From Devosia lacusdianchii (lineage in GTDB: Bacteria > Pseudomonadota > Alphaproteobacteria > Rhizobiales > Devosiaceae), in contig NZ_CP092483.1 in the NCBI RefSeq assembly GCF_022429625.1, positions 372,001-436,000 of the forward strand: DNA of 64,000 nt. Reading direction: 5' to 3'. The stretch's first letter is position 1, and every line of letters starts with the position of its first letter. Shown here piece after piece: positions 32,980 through 41,948 of this stretch. The position numbers and the translations under genes were made by a program. The notes under the pieces were generated by a model. That model had not been told where the DNA came from. It was given only the letters and a program-made list of their open reading frames with translations, and did no database searches.

Positions 32980-33309
32980 GAGGTCGTCGGCTACCACAGC
33001 CTTGACGGACAAACACCCTACGGCAAGGTGCCCGCCGAGGTCGCTCATCATGCCAAGGCCGCCGGCTTGCCGGTGATCGCGCTGGCCGGGACCATCGGCA
33101 AGGGCGTCACCGCCAATTTCGACCATGGCATCGACGCCTTTGCCCCCATCCTCGCGCGACCCTGTAGTCTTGAGGAGGCCGTCGAGAATGCCCAAAAGCT
33201 GCTCACTCACGCCGCCGAAGACGCCGCCCGCATGATCAATGTCGGCATCCGCCTCGGTACGCCGAGACCGGCAGGTGAGGCGCCTTTGCCGCACGTCTCC
33301 GCGGGGTGA
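32980..33309 (+). pseudogene. Glycerate kinase C-terminal remnant
   Basis: About 110 codons match only the C-terminal end of the glycerate kinase (GarK/GlxK type) family: SLDGQTPYGKVPAEVAHHAK, then AGLPVIALAGTIGKGV, GIDAFAPILARPCSLEEAVENA and AARMINVGIRLG. The intact family is about 370 residues with the nucleotide-binding N-terminal lobe, none of which is found upstream. The open frame extends to 32845, but that part is unlike the family. It cannot encode an active kinase. The remnant lies next to a convergent GAF gene. Confidence 0.75.
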
Positions 33310-33335
33310 CAAAGCGTGGCCGGTCCACGCGACAC

Positions 33336-33839
33336 CTAGGCGTCGCTGGGCGCCCCCGCCAGAAACTGAAACGCAATGGTTGCATAGGGCAGGATCGCGT
33401 CCACCGGCGCCAGCCGTTCGGCGGAGTAGTAGCCGGCCTCGTGCAGCAGGTTGAATGCACCGATCGCCTTGCCGGCGACGACCACCGGGATATTGGCGCT
33501 GGATTCGCAGCCCAGCGATTGGATCAGGCGCCAGTCGAAGAAGATCTCGGCAACCTCTTCGATGGTGAGCGCGGCATAGACCATGTGCTGCTTGAGCACG
33601 ATATCGGTCCACTTGCTGTCTGGGATCGGCTTGATCCCTGCGAGTGGATAGGCATCGAGATTGTCGGAATAGACACGACTCATCTCTCCGCGGTCCATGT
33701 CGAACAGCGATGCGGTGAGCAGTTTCGTGCCGATATCGGTGCGGATCATCGCCGCGACCGCATGCATCAGCTCCGCGCCGGTGACGTCCGCGCGGCGCAC
33801 CTGGCGCATGAAGTCGTCTCTGAGGACAGGGGCAACCAT
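33336..33839 (-). CDS. GAF domain protein
   Basis: A 167-residue single-domain protein with a GAF fold: AELMHAVAAMIRTDIGTKLLTASLFDMDRGEMSRVYSD in pattern, the central W residues (SKWTDIVLKQH), and GCESSANIPVVVAGKAIGAFNLLHEAGYYS near the end. Stand-alone GAF proteins bind small ligands; the ligand is not evident. It lies six bases after the DUF885-like gene on the same strand and is the last gene of a three-gene operon with it and the aldo-keto reductase. Confidence 0.82.
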   Translation of the reverse strand: MVAPVLRDDFMRQVRRADVTGAELMHAVAAMIRTDIGTKLLTASLFDMDRGEMSRVYSDNLDAYPLAGIKPIPDSKWTDIVLKQHMVYAALTIEEVAEIFFDWRLIQSLGCESSANIPVVVAGKAIGAFNLLHEAGYYSAERLAPVDAILPYATIAFQFLAGAPSDA

Positions 33840-33845
33840 CCCGCG

Positions 33846-35015
33846 CTAGGCCCAGTATTTCGCCAGCGTCGCCGGCGTATGCATGTTGCCGTAGAGATAG
33901 TGCCAGAACTCGGAGCGCCGCTCCTTCGGCACGGTTTTCCAGACCTGGTGCACCGCTATGTCGCCACCGTAATAGGCATAGACGAAGGGCGCCCGCAGGT
34001 TGTGGCTGAGGAAGGCGAGGCGCGAGCGTGCCGCCACTGGATCCTGCAGGGCCTTGTCGGCCATGACCGGAACGATCTCATCGAGGGTCATGCCCCGTGC
34101 GTGCATCATCCAGGCGGCATTGCAGCGCATGGCGCTGCGCAGGCGCTGCAATGCAACGCCCAGCTCGTCCTCGGGGCCATCGACCCAATCAAGGAAGAAC
34201 ATGCCATTGTCGGCGATGCCCTCGAATAGTGCGCTGCTCGCCGAACTCGTCACCACCTGCGCGCCGTCGAGCGGCATCTTGCCCTCGGCGACATAGCGTT
34301 CGCGCAGGTTCATGTGCACCAGATGCCCTGGGAACACTTCATGCGTCGCCAGATGCTTGAGGGAGAAGCGCGTGTAAGGAAAATCGAGGTTCAGGAGCAC
34401 CTTCCGTGTCGGGTAATCGCAATAGGCCGAGAACGGCACGGCCGTGACGCCCTCGGGCTCCATCCATTCATGCGACATGGGATACATGGTCGCCGTCACC
34501 CGCTCGCGGCCCTCAAGGATCAGCGCCTTGAGTTCGGCGAGAACGGCTTCCTTGGGCACGCGCGCCTGGGCTTCCCAGCGATTGAAATCTTCGGCGAGGC
34601 TGCCTCCGGTATAGCCAAGTTCATCGAGCTTCTCGCGGATGATCTGGCGGTAGCCTTCCAGCTCGCTATCCGGCACGAGCTGGGTCGTCACCCGGATTTG
34701 CCGGGCGACTCGCTCGGCAAAGCTGATCGGCTTTTCCTCGAACGTGGTCACCAGCGCCAGCAGCGAGTCGATCATCTCGGCGACGTAGTCACCACGCAAC
34801 TCGGATTCTGCCTCGGCGGCATTCCGCGCCGCCAGCGCTTCGAGCCGTGCACGGGCTTCGGCATAGTCGCGCAGCCTGATCGGCTCGACCTCGGCCATGG
34901 CGACTGGAATCAGGCCCTCCTTGTCCAGAAAGCCGTCGCTGCGGGGCGTGCTGCGGTAGAGCGCGTCGATACCGGCCGTCAGGCCTGCCAGTTCATTGCC
35001 AATCAGCATGGCCAA
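33846..35015 (-). CDS. DUF885-like putative metallopeptidase
   Basis: A 389-residue protein with a zinc-peptidase-like HExxxGH variant, THEVFPGHLVH, around residues 228-238 and a downstream glutamate-rich helix (SSASSALFEGIADNGMFFLDW), the pattern of DUF885 proteins. It is shorter than typical DUF885 members (about 550-600 residues), and the N-terminal portion is all helical. A peptide or amide-bond hydrolase role is likely but unproven. It begins five bases after the aldo-keto reductase stop. An ATG two codons downstream is an alternative start. Confidence 0.8.
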   Translation of the reverse strand: MAMLIGNELAGLTAGIDALYRSTPRSDGFLDKEGLIPVAMAEVEPIRLRDYAEARARLEALAARNAAEAESELRGDYVAEMIDSLLALVTTFEEKPISFAERVARQIRVTTQLVPDSELEGYRQIIREKLDELGYTGGSLAEDFNRWEAQARVPKEAVLAELKALILEGRERVTATMYPMSHEWMEPEGVTAVPFSAYCDYPTRKVLLNLDFPYTRFSLKHLATHEVFPGHLVHMNLRERYVAEGKMPLDGAQVVTSSASSALFEGIADNGMFFLDWVDGPEDELGVALQRLRSAMRCNAAWMMHARGMTLDEIVPVMADKALQDPVAARSRLAFLSHNLRAPFVYAYYGGDIAVHQVWKTVPKERRSEFWHYLYGNMHTPATLAKYWA

Positions 35016-35020
35016 AACTC

Positions 35021-36001
35021 CTATTGGTGGCCGGCGACCGGCTTGGGTTCATATGGCGCCTCCATCAGCGCCACGTCCTCGGCGCTCAGCTTCACATCGA
35101 GCGCGGCGACGGCATCATCGAACTGATGCAGCTTGGAAATGCCCACGATCGGGGCGGTGATGCCGGGACGGGTGGCGACCCAGGCATAGGCGATCTGCGC
35201 CGGCGGCCGTCCATGACGCTCCGCGACCTGGCGCACGGCAGCGACCACGGCGTCGTCCTGCGCCTTGGAGCGATCGTAGAGCGCACTGGCGGTCTTGTCG
35301 GTCTGCGAGCGGGTGGTGGCTTCGGCAGCGTCGCCGCTGCGACCAGCCAGGCGACCGCGGGCGAGAGGGCTCCACGGGATCACGCCAATGCCTTCCTCGC
35401 GGCAGAGCGGCAACATTTCACGCTCTTCCTCGCGATAGATCAGGTTGTAGTGCGGCTGCATCGACACAAACGGCGCCCAGCCATTGGCGCGCTGCATGCC
35501 GAGCGCCTTCATGAACTGCCAGGCATGCATCGAGGAGGCGCCGAGATAGCGTACCTTGCCGGCCCGAACCACGTCGTTGAGCGCATCCAGTGTCTCTTCC
35601 AGCGGCGTTTCATAGTCGAAGCGATGCAACTGGTAGAGGTCGATATAGTCGGTGCCCAGGCGCTTAAGGCTGCCGTCGACTGCCTCGAAGATATGCTTGC
35701 GCGACAGGCCCCGGTCGTTGGGGTCCGCGCTCATCGGATTGTAGAGCTTGGTGGCGAGCACCAGCTTGTGGCGTGGCAGCGGCGACAGCACGCGCGCCAC
35801 GACTTCTTCGCTGGCACCTAGCGAGTACATGTCCGCCAGGTCGAAGAAATTGATGCCGAGATCGACCGCCTTTTCGATGATGGGGCGAGACGCCTCTTCA
35901 TCGAGCACCCACGGCGCCCATTTGGACGAACCGAAGGTCATGCACCCGAGCGCCAGCCGCGAGATTTTGAGGCCGGTACGACCGAGATTGATATAGTCCA
36001 T
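35021..36001 (-). CDS. Aldo/keto reductase
   Basis: A 326-residue TIM-barrel NADPH-dependent oxidoreductase of the YajO/AKR group. The catalytic tetrad is D54, Y59 (FFDLADMYSLG), K85 (LATKLYNP) and H126 (YQLHRFD). Start MDYINLGRTGLKIS at 36001 is chosen over an ATG nine codons upstream because AAGGTG lies before it. It is first in an operon with the DUF885-like and GAF genes and is divergent from a GntR-like regulator about 220 bases away. Confidence 0.93.
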   Translation of the reverse strand: MDYINLGRTGLKISRLALGCMTFGSSKWAPWVLDEEASRPIIEKAVDLGINFFDLADMYSLGASEEVVARVLSPLPRHKLVLATKLYNPMSADPNDRGLSRKHIFEAVDGSLKRLGTDYIDLYQLHRFDYETPLEETLDALNDVVRAGKVRYLGASSMHAWQFMKALGMQRANGWAPFVSMQPHYNLIYREEEREMLPLCREEGIGVIPWSPLARGRLAGRSGDAAEATTRSQTDKTASALYDRSKAQDDAVVAAVRQVAERHGRPPAQIAYAWVATRPGITAPIVGISKLHQFDDAVAALDVKLSAEDVALMEAPYEPKPVAGHQ

Positions 36002-36220
36002 TAGAACACCTTCGAGAAATTTCGCCAAAGCCTCGGCGGCCAGATTTTACGGTGATTTGCTCGATATCGGCCGTCATGGAAACCGTATCAGGCTGATTTA
36101 GCTGCATTTCTGCACACATTTGCAGCGAATGCAAACAGTGTACAAAAAAACCTCATACCCTATTGCGCTCAAAAAATCTGCTGTTACGGTTGAGGTGTAC
36201 TGACATGGTAGAACACACAC

Positions 36221-37276
36221 ATGTTCCCGATTGACGCTTCCAGCATCGACAAGTCGCTGCCCGTTCCGGTGGGCACGCAACTACATGGGCTGCTGAGCTA
36301 CACGCTGGCATTTGGCGATCTGCCCTATGGCACCAAGCTGCAGTCGGTACGGCAATTGGCGGCCGAGCTCGGCATCGCGCCGATGACGGTCAGCCAGGTC
36401 TATCAGCAGCTCCGCGACGAGGGGCTGATCGAAATGCGCCAGGGACTGGGGGCCTTTATCGCCCGCGAACGCCACAGCGCCGGCGATCAGGACCAGCCGA
36501 TCAATGCTCTGCGCGGCGATATCGAAAAGGTCATTGGCAAGGCCGAGGCCCTGGGCGTCTCGACCATGGCGCTGGTGTCCATGATCAACGCCCAAGCGCA
36601 GTTGCGCCGTCCCAGCGTCGGGCTGACCATCGTCTTCGTCTGTATCTTCGAGGGCCCGGGCCGCGACTATGTCGAGCAAATACGTCCCGCGCTGGGCGCC
36701 AATGACAGCATCACGCTGGTGACGCTGGAAAGCCTGCGCGCCGCCGGTCCGCAGCGCAATGCCTGCCTCGCCGCCGATGTCGTGCTGACCTTCATGCATC
36801 GCGAGGCCGAGGTGCGGGCGCTGGTGGGCACCGACAATGTGCTTGGCCTGCGCTTCATTCCATCCCAACGCACGCGGCAGAATCTGGCCGGACTCGATCC
36901 GCGCATGCGGGTGGCAGCTGTGACGCACTTCCAGGAATACATCGCCATCATGCGCCCCAGCGTGCGTGAATTTGCCCCCCATGTTGCCGACGTCCGCGTC
37001 ACCTGGTCGACCTCCCCGGACCTCAGGGAGGTCATCGGCGGATGCGACGTGGTGATCTACGCCTCCGGCGCCGATCACATCGCCGATCTGGTGCGGGGCA
37101 ATGTGCAGTGTTTCGAATACCGCCACGCCCCCGATCCGGGTGCGCTGGATACGACCTTGGTGCCGCATCTGACCGCATTGCGGCAGCGGCGCATCACGCA
37201 GGAGCCCGGCGCAGAGGGGTCTGTCGCCGAGGGAATGACAGGCGCGGCGATCCAGCCGAGTGCCGAGCAAGTTTAA
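36221..37276 (+). CDS. GntR-like regulator of the peptide-import operon
   Basis: A 351-residue regulator. Residues 15-85 are a GntR-type winged helix (GDLPYGTKLQSVRQLAAELGIAPMTVSQVYQQLRDEGLIEMRQGLGAFI in pattern). The remaining 260 residues look like a periplasmic-binding-protein-type alpha/beta effector domain (VGLTIVFVCIFEGPGRDYVEQI, DVVIYASGADHIADL) and do not resemble the common FCD or UTRA domains. It immediately precedes the substrate-binding protein gene of the importer, so it probably controls that operon and senses its substrate. Confidence 0.82.
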   Translation: MFPIDASSIDKSLPVPVGTQLHGLLSYTLAFGDLPYGTKLQSVRQLAAELGIAPMTVSQVYQQLRDEGLIEMRQGLGAFIARERHSAGDQDQPINALRGDIEKVIGKAEALGVSTMALVSMINAQAQLRRPSVGLTIVFVCIFEGPGRDYVEQIRPALGANDSITLVTLESLRAAGPQRNACLAADVVLTFMHREAEVRALVGTDNVLGLRFIPSQRTRQNLAGLDPRMRVAAVTHFQEYIAIMRPSVREFAPHVADVRVTWSTSPDLREVIGGCDVVIYASGADHIADLVRGNVQCFEYRHAPDPGALDTTLVPHLTALRQRRITQEPGAEGSVAEGMTGAAIQPSAEQV

Positions 37277-37291
37277 GCAAGGGAACAGCCA

Positions 37292-38827
37292 ATGAAGAAC
37301 TTTCTGTTGACCACCAGCGCCATCGTGGCGCTGAGTCTGATGCCATCAATGACCATGGCCCAGGACACCCAGGCCATCGTGGTCGGCGCCGACGTCGATG
37401 CCGGCACGCTTGACCCGCGCCTGACCCGCGATACCACGGCGTCGCGTACGGCCGACCTGATCTATTCGGGTCTCGTCCATATCACCCCGGCGCTGGAAGC
37501 GGTTCCGGACCTGGCCGAGAGCTGGGAAAATCCCGATCCGACCACCTTCATCTTCAAGCTGCGCGAAGGCCTGACCTTTTCGGATGGCTCGCCGCTGACC
37601 GCCGATGACGTGGTCTTCACCTTCACCACCCTGGTCAATCCGGACTTCAACGCCCCGGCCCGCGCGCTTTACACGCCGATCGCTTCCGTCGAAGCCGTCG
37701 ACCCGCAGACCGTCAAGTTCACCCTGAACGCTCCCTACGCGCCGCTGTTGAGCTACCTCGATATCGGCATCGTCTCCAAGGCCTTGGTCGAGGGGGGCGC
37801 CGATATCGCCCTCAATCCGGTCGGTGCCGGTCCGATGAAGATGGTGTCGTGGAACCGCGGCAGCGAAATCGTACTTGAGGCCAACGATACCTATTGGCGC
37901 GGCGCCCCCGAGGTCGATCAGGTCACGATCAAGATCATCGGCGACAATTCTGCCCGGGCCCAGGCCTTCGAAGCCGGCGACCTGGATATTATCCAGTCCC
38001 CATTGTCGCCGCAGGACATCGAGCGTCTCAAGGCAGACGACCGTTTCGGTAACGCCATCATGGCGGGCCTCGGCGTCAATTACCTGAACTTCAATACCAA
38101 GGACCCGCTGCTGGCCGATCCCAAGATGCGGCAGGCCTTCGCCATGCTGGTGGACCAGGACACCATCGTCAACGACATCTATCAGGGCGTTGACCAGGTC
38201 GCCCACTCGATCATCCTGCCCTCGTCCTGGGCCTTCTCTGACGCGATCTCGCAGCCGACCTTCGACATCGAAGGCGCCGTCGCCCTGTTCAACGAACTGG
38301 GCTGGAGCGACAGCAATGCCGACGGCATCCTCGACAAGGATGGCGCCGATCTGGCCGTGACCCTGTCGACCCACAGCGAAGATCCCAACCGCGTGCAGAG
38401 CGTCGAGTACTTGCAGGCGATCTTCGAATCTGCCGGCGTCAAGGCGACGGCGCAGATCACCGACTGGCCGTCATTCTCGACCAACTACGTGCAGAAGAGC
38501 ATGCACCAGATCGCATTGCTCGGCTGGCTCAACATCGTCGATCCTGACCGCCTGATGTTCGCCCAGTTCACCACGGGCGGCCCGACCAACTGGGGTGGGT
38601 ATTCCAATCCCGAAGTCGATGCGCTGCTGCAGGAAGGCCGTTCGACCCTCGACGTGGCGGCCCGCACCACTGCCTACCAGAACGCCGCGACCATTCTGGC
38701 CGAAGAGCTGCCCTATTACGTCATCTCAGCCCAGGGCTATCAGATGTTCTACGCCAAGGATCTTCCAGTGGAAGTCCAGGCCACCCCGCGCGGTAATCTC
38801 CGCGGCGTCATCGGCTTTACCGACTGA
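37292..38827 (+). CDS. ABC transporter substrate-binding protein, peptide/nickel family 5
   Basis: A 511-residue periplasmic binding protein with a signal peptide (MKNFLLTTSAIVALSLMPSMTMAQ) and the SBP_bac_5 fold: LDPRLTRDTTASRTADLIYSGLVH, LREGLTFSDGSPLTADDVVFTF, VGAGPMKMVSWNRGSEIVLEANDTYW and LPYYVISAQGYQMF. It captures a peptide-like solute for the DppB/C-like permeases encoded downstream. A good Shine-Dalgarno (AAGGGAA) precedes the ATG. No lipobox cysteine is present, so it is soluble. Confidence 0.94.
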   Translation: MKNFLLTTSAIVALSLMPSMTMAQDTQAIVVGADVDAGTLDPRLTRDTTASRTADLIYSGLVHITPALEAVPDLAESWENPDPTTFIFKLREGLTFSDGSPLTADDVVFTFTTLVNPDFNAPARALYTPIASVEAVDPQTVKFTLNAPYAPLLSYLDIGIVSKALVEGGADIALNPVGAGPMKMVSWNRGSEIVLEANDTYWRGAPEVDQVTIKIIGDNSARAQAFEAGDLDIIQSPLSPQDIERLKADDRFGNAIMAGLGVNYLNFNTKDPLLADPKMRQAFAMLVDQDTIVNDIYQGVDQVAHSIILPSSWAFSDAISQPTFDIEGAVALFNELGWSDSNADGILDKDGADLAVTLSTHSEDPNRVQSVEYLQAIFESAGVKATAQITDWPSFSTNYVQKSMHQIALLGWLNIVDPDRLMFAQFTTGGPTNWGGYSNPEVDALLQEGRSTLDVAARTTAYQNAATILAEELPYYVISAQGYQMFYAKDLPVEVQATPRGNLRGVIGFTD

Positions 38828-38889
38828 CCGTCAACTTGCCGGTCGGCGCTTTGCGCCGGCCGGTCTTTCGACACTTCCAGGACATCGCC

Positions 38890-40062
38890 ATGAGTTTCTC
38901 GCAGCGCCTCAGCGCCGACTATTATGCCTCGGTCCACCGCGACATCCGCGCCCGCATGGCCGAAACCGGCATCGACGTGCTGCTGCTCGATAGCAATGAT
39001 GACGTTATCTACACGACCGGCTTTTCTCACTACACCACCGAACGTCCGGTGGTCTTCGCCCTGACCCAGACGGATGCCTTTCTGCTGGTTCCTGAGCTCG
39101 AGCGTCATCACGCGCTGGAGCAGAAGGTTGCGGCCGAGCTGGTGGTCTATTTCGAGTTTCCCGGCCGCGACCGCCCCTTCTCGGTATTGGCGCGGACCCT
39201 CGGCAACATAACCGGCGTCATCGGCCATTCCCCCGGCATTTCCTTTGGCCGCGTGCCCCAGATTGCCGCTGCCTTCCCCAATGCCCGCGTGCAGCCATCC
39301 GGCATTGTCGGCCATATGCGCCTTACAAAACGTCCCGAAGAGCTGGTGCTGCAGCGCGAGGCGGCCCGTATCTCCGATTCCATGGTCAGCGCCGGCGTCG
39401 CCTTGATCGGCGAGGCCCTGCGCACCGGCAGCCTGATGCCGACTGAAATCGAGATCGAATCCCACATCATCCGCCACGCGCTCGACACCATGTATCGCGA
39501 GCATGACGATATCATGCTGGTGCAGGGCACTGCCGGTGGGCTGGTCTATTCCGGCGAGCGCTCGGCCTTTCCCCATGGCATGCCATCAGGCCACCGTCCA
39601 CAGCGCGGCGAGAGCATGATCCTGTCGCTGGGGTGCCGTGTCGGCGGCCGCGCCGCCGAAAGCGAGCGCACCTTCATTCTGGGCGAACCCAGCAAGGAAC
39701 AGGAAAAGTTCTACAACATCGCGCAAGAGGCCCAGGCCATCGGCACTGCGGGCCTCATCGCCGGCGCCACCTGCGCCTCGGCCGATGATCGCGCGCTGGC
39801 CTTCATCCGCGATGCCGGCATGGGCCAGTACTGTCTGCACCGCGTCGGCCACGGCATGGGCGTCATGTTCCATGAGCCGCCCTGGGTCGAAGGGGGCGAC
39901 GACACGATTCTCCTATCCGGCATGGTCTGCTCGTCCGAACCCGCGCTCTACGTGCCCGGCCTGGGCGGTTTCCGCCTCGCCGATACCGTGCTGGTCACCG
40001 ATGCCGGTCCCGACAGCATGACCAAGTTCCCGCGCAAGCTCGAAGAGATTGTCATTGCCTGA
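38890..40062 (+). CDS. M24 family (creatinase/Xaa-Pro peptidase-like) hydrolase lacking metal ligands
   Basis: A 390-residue protein with an N-terminal creatinase-like domain and the C-terminal pita-bread fold. The M24 catalytic His is present at H321 (RVGHGMGVMFHEPP) and one ligand Glu at E350 (SSEPALYVPGLGG). The first Asp ligand is S246 (MILSLG), the second is E257 (AESERTF) and the last Glu is A364 (GFRLADT). This combination suits the metal-independent creatinase branch better than a dimetal aminopeptidase. It would cleave a C-N bond of the imported compound. It lies between the binding protein and the permease genes. Confidence 0.88.
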   Translation: MSFSQRLSADYYASVHRDIRARMAETGIDVLLLDSNDDVIYTTGFSHYTTERPVVFALTQTDAFLLVPELERHHALEQKVAAELVVYFEFPGRDRPFSVLARTLGNITGVIGHSPGISFGRVPQIAAAFPNARVQPSGIVGHMRLTKRPEELVLQREAARISDSMVSAGVALIGEALRTGSLMPTEIEIESHIIRHALDTMYREHDDIMLVQGTAGGLVYSGERSAFPHGMPSGHRPQRGESMILSLGCRVGGRAAESERTFILGEPSKEQEKFYNIAQEAQAIGTAGLIAGATCASADDRALAFIRDAGMGQYCLHRVGHGMGVMFHEPPWVEGGDDTILLSGMVCSSEPALYVPGLGGFRLADTVLVTDAGPDSMTKFPRKLEEIVIA

Positions 40063-40092
40063 CCTCCACCTGCATAGAAAGGAGCCGACGCC

Positions 40093-41073
40093 ATGATAGC
40101 CTACATCGCCCGCCGGCTTCTGCTGCTCATCCCCATGGCCATCGGCATGGTCGTCGTCACCTTCGGCCTGCTGCTGCTGATCCCGGGCGACCCGGCCTCG
40201 GTACTGCTCGGCCAGGACGCTACGCCCGAGGCCATCGCCAATTTGCGTGATGCGCTGGGCCTCAACGATCCCTGGTACATCCGGCTTTGGGACTATTTCG
40301 CCGCACTGCTGCAGGGCGATATGGGCCGCTCGATCTTCCAGAACCAGCCGGTCTCCGAGATCATTCTCGGCCGCCTCGGCGCCACCATCGAACTGGCCGT
40401 CGTGGCGCTGTTGCTCGCGACGATCATCGGCCTGACGCTCGGCGTCATTGCCGCCATTCGCCAGGGCTCGTGGATCGACACCGTCACCATGCTCTTTGCC
40501 CAGCTCGGAGTGTCCATGCCGGTCTATTGGCTGGGCTTGCTGCTGATGCTGCTATTCGCGGTGCAGCTGGGCTGGCTGCCGTCGATTGGCCGCGGCGTCC
40601 CATTGCATGAAGCGCTGCTGGCCGCGGTCACCGGCCGACCCGGCGTGCTCTGGGATTCCCTGACGCATATCGCGCTGCCGGCTTTGGCCCTGGCCGCCAA
40701 TTCGGCCGCTATCATCTCGCGCCTGGTGCGTGCCTCCATGCTCGAAGTGCTGCGCGAGGACTTCGTGCGCACCGCCTATGCCAAGGGCTTGCGCAAAGGT
40801 CGGGTCGTCGTCCGCCACGCTTTGCGCAATGCGCTGTTGCCGGTGCTGAGCGTCATCGGGCTGCGCTTCGGAGCCCTCTTGGGCGGCGCTGTCATCACCG
40901 AATCCATCTTCGCCTGGCCTGGCCTCGGCCAACTCACCATCGCCGCCATCTCGCAGCGCGACCTGCCGCTTATCCAGGGCATCGTGCTGACCTTCGCCAT
41001 CGTCTTTGCGCTGGTCAATCTGGTGGTCGACCTCCTCTATGCCGCGGTCGATCCGCGCATCCGGCTCGGATGA
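40093..41073 (+). CDS. ABC transporter permease, DppB-like
   Basis: A 326-residue inner-membrane permease with six membrane helices. It shows the family N-terminus (YIARRLLLLIPMAIGMVVVTFGLLLLIPGDPAS in pattern), a large periplasmic loop after helix 1, and the cytoplasmic EAA-like loop LEVLREDFVRTAYAKGLRKGRVVVRHALRNALLPVL (in parts) that contacts the ATPases. It forms the channel with the next gene product. The stop overlaps that gene's ATG by four bases. Confidence 0.94.
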   Translation: MIAYIARRLLLLIPMAIGMVVVTFGLLLLIPGDPASVLLGQDATPEAIANLRDALGLNDPWYIRLWDYFAALLQGDMGRSIFQNQPVSEIILGRLGATIELAVVALLLATIIGLTLGVIAAIRQGSWIDTVTMLFAQLGVSMPVYWLGLLLMLLFAVQLGWLPSIGRGVPLHEALLAAVTGRPGVLWDSLTHIALPALALAANSAAIISRLVRASMLEVLREDFVRTAYAKGLRKGRVVVRHALRNALLPVLSVIGLRFGALLGGAVITESIFAWPGLGQLTIAAISQRDLPLIQGIVLTFAIVFALVNLVVDLLYAAVDPRIRLG

Positions 41074-41933
41074 TGTCCATGCGTTTGCCCAAGGCCCTGC
41101 AGAATACCTCCCTCGTCGTCGGGCTGGTCATCTCCCTCGCCATCATTCTCTGCGCCATCTTCGCGCCCTATGTGGCGACCCACGGCGTAGAACAGATGGA
41201 CATGCGCAATCGCTTTGCCGGTCCGACGGTGGAACATCTGTTGGGCACCGACAATTTCGGCCGCGACCTGTGGTCCCGCCTGGTCTTCGGCGCCCGCATC
41301 TCGCTGACCATCGCCATCATCTCTGTGGTCTGCTCAGCCGTCATCGGCACCGTGGTCGGCCTTGTTGCCGGCTATTTCGGCGGCTGGGTCGATCAGGTCC
41401 TGATGCGGATCACCGATATCTTCCTCGGCTTCCCGGCCATCGTGCTGGCGCTGGCCATCGTCGCAGTGCTCGGCCCCGGCGTGCTCAACGTGTCCTTCGC
41501 CATTATTGTGGTGGCCTGGACCGAATACGCGCGCGTGGTCCGTTCGACCACATTGGTGCTGCGCGAGCAGAACTATGTGCAGGCGGCGCGCGCCCTCGGC
41601 GCCAGCCCGGCCCGCATCATCTTCAAGGAAGTGCTGCCCAACGCGCTGGGCCCGATCATCGTCTTGGCCTCGCTCGGCCTGGGTACAGCCATCATCTCGG
41701 AATCGGCGCTGAGCTTCCTGGGCTTCGGCCTGCCGCCGCCGACCCCCACCTGGGGCTGGACGCTGGCCTACGGCACCAAGTTCATGCGCGACGCGCCGTG
41801 GCTCTCCATCATCGCCGGGGCGACCATCATGGTCACCGTGCTCGGCTTCAACCTCCTGGGCGATGGCCTCAGGGACGTACTCGATCCACGCCAGCTCTCG
41901 CGCGGCGGGGCAAAGGCCGGCAAGGCCAAATAA
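41070..41933 (+). CDS. ABC transporter permease, DppC-like
   Basis: A 287-residue permease partner with six helices and the DppC hallmarks: HLLGTDNFGRDLWSRLVFGARISL near the N-terminus, and the EAA loop VVRSTTLVLREQNYVQAARALGASPARIIFKEVLPN (in parts). It pairs with the upstream permease. It starts within the ATGA overlap, and two more in-frame ATGs lie within five codons, so the exact start is uncertain by a few residues. An AstE-like hydrolase follows 15 bases later. Confidence 0.94.
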   Translation: MMSMRLPKALQNTSLVVGLVISLAIILCAIFAPYVATHGVEQMDMRNRFAGPTVEHLLGTDNFGRDLWSRLVFGARISLTIAIISVVCSAVIGTVVGLVAGYFGGWVDQVLMRITDIFLGFPAIVLALAIVAVLGPGVLNVSFAIIVVAWTEYARVVRSTTLVLREQNYVQAARALGASPARIIFKEVLPNALGPIIVLASLGLGTAIISESALSFLGFGLPPPTPTWGWTLAYGTKFMRDAPWLSIIAGATIMVTVLGFNLLGDGLRDVLDPRQLSRGGAKAGKAK

Positions 41934-41948
41934 CTAGGGAATATTGCA

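Noticed and set aside
36029..36220. GntR operator in the gap before the regulator
   Set aside because: Several GTGTAC-like and TGCA-rich pieces occur but no clear symmetric pair could be chosen.
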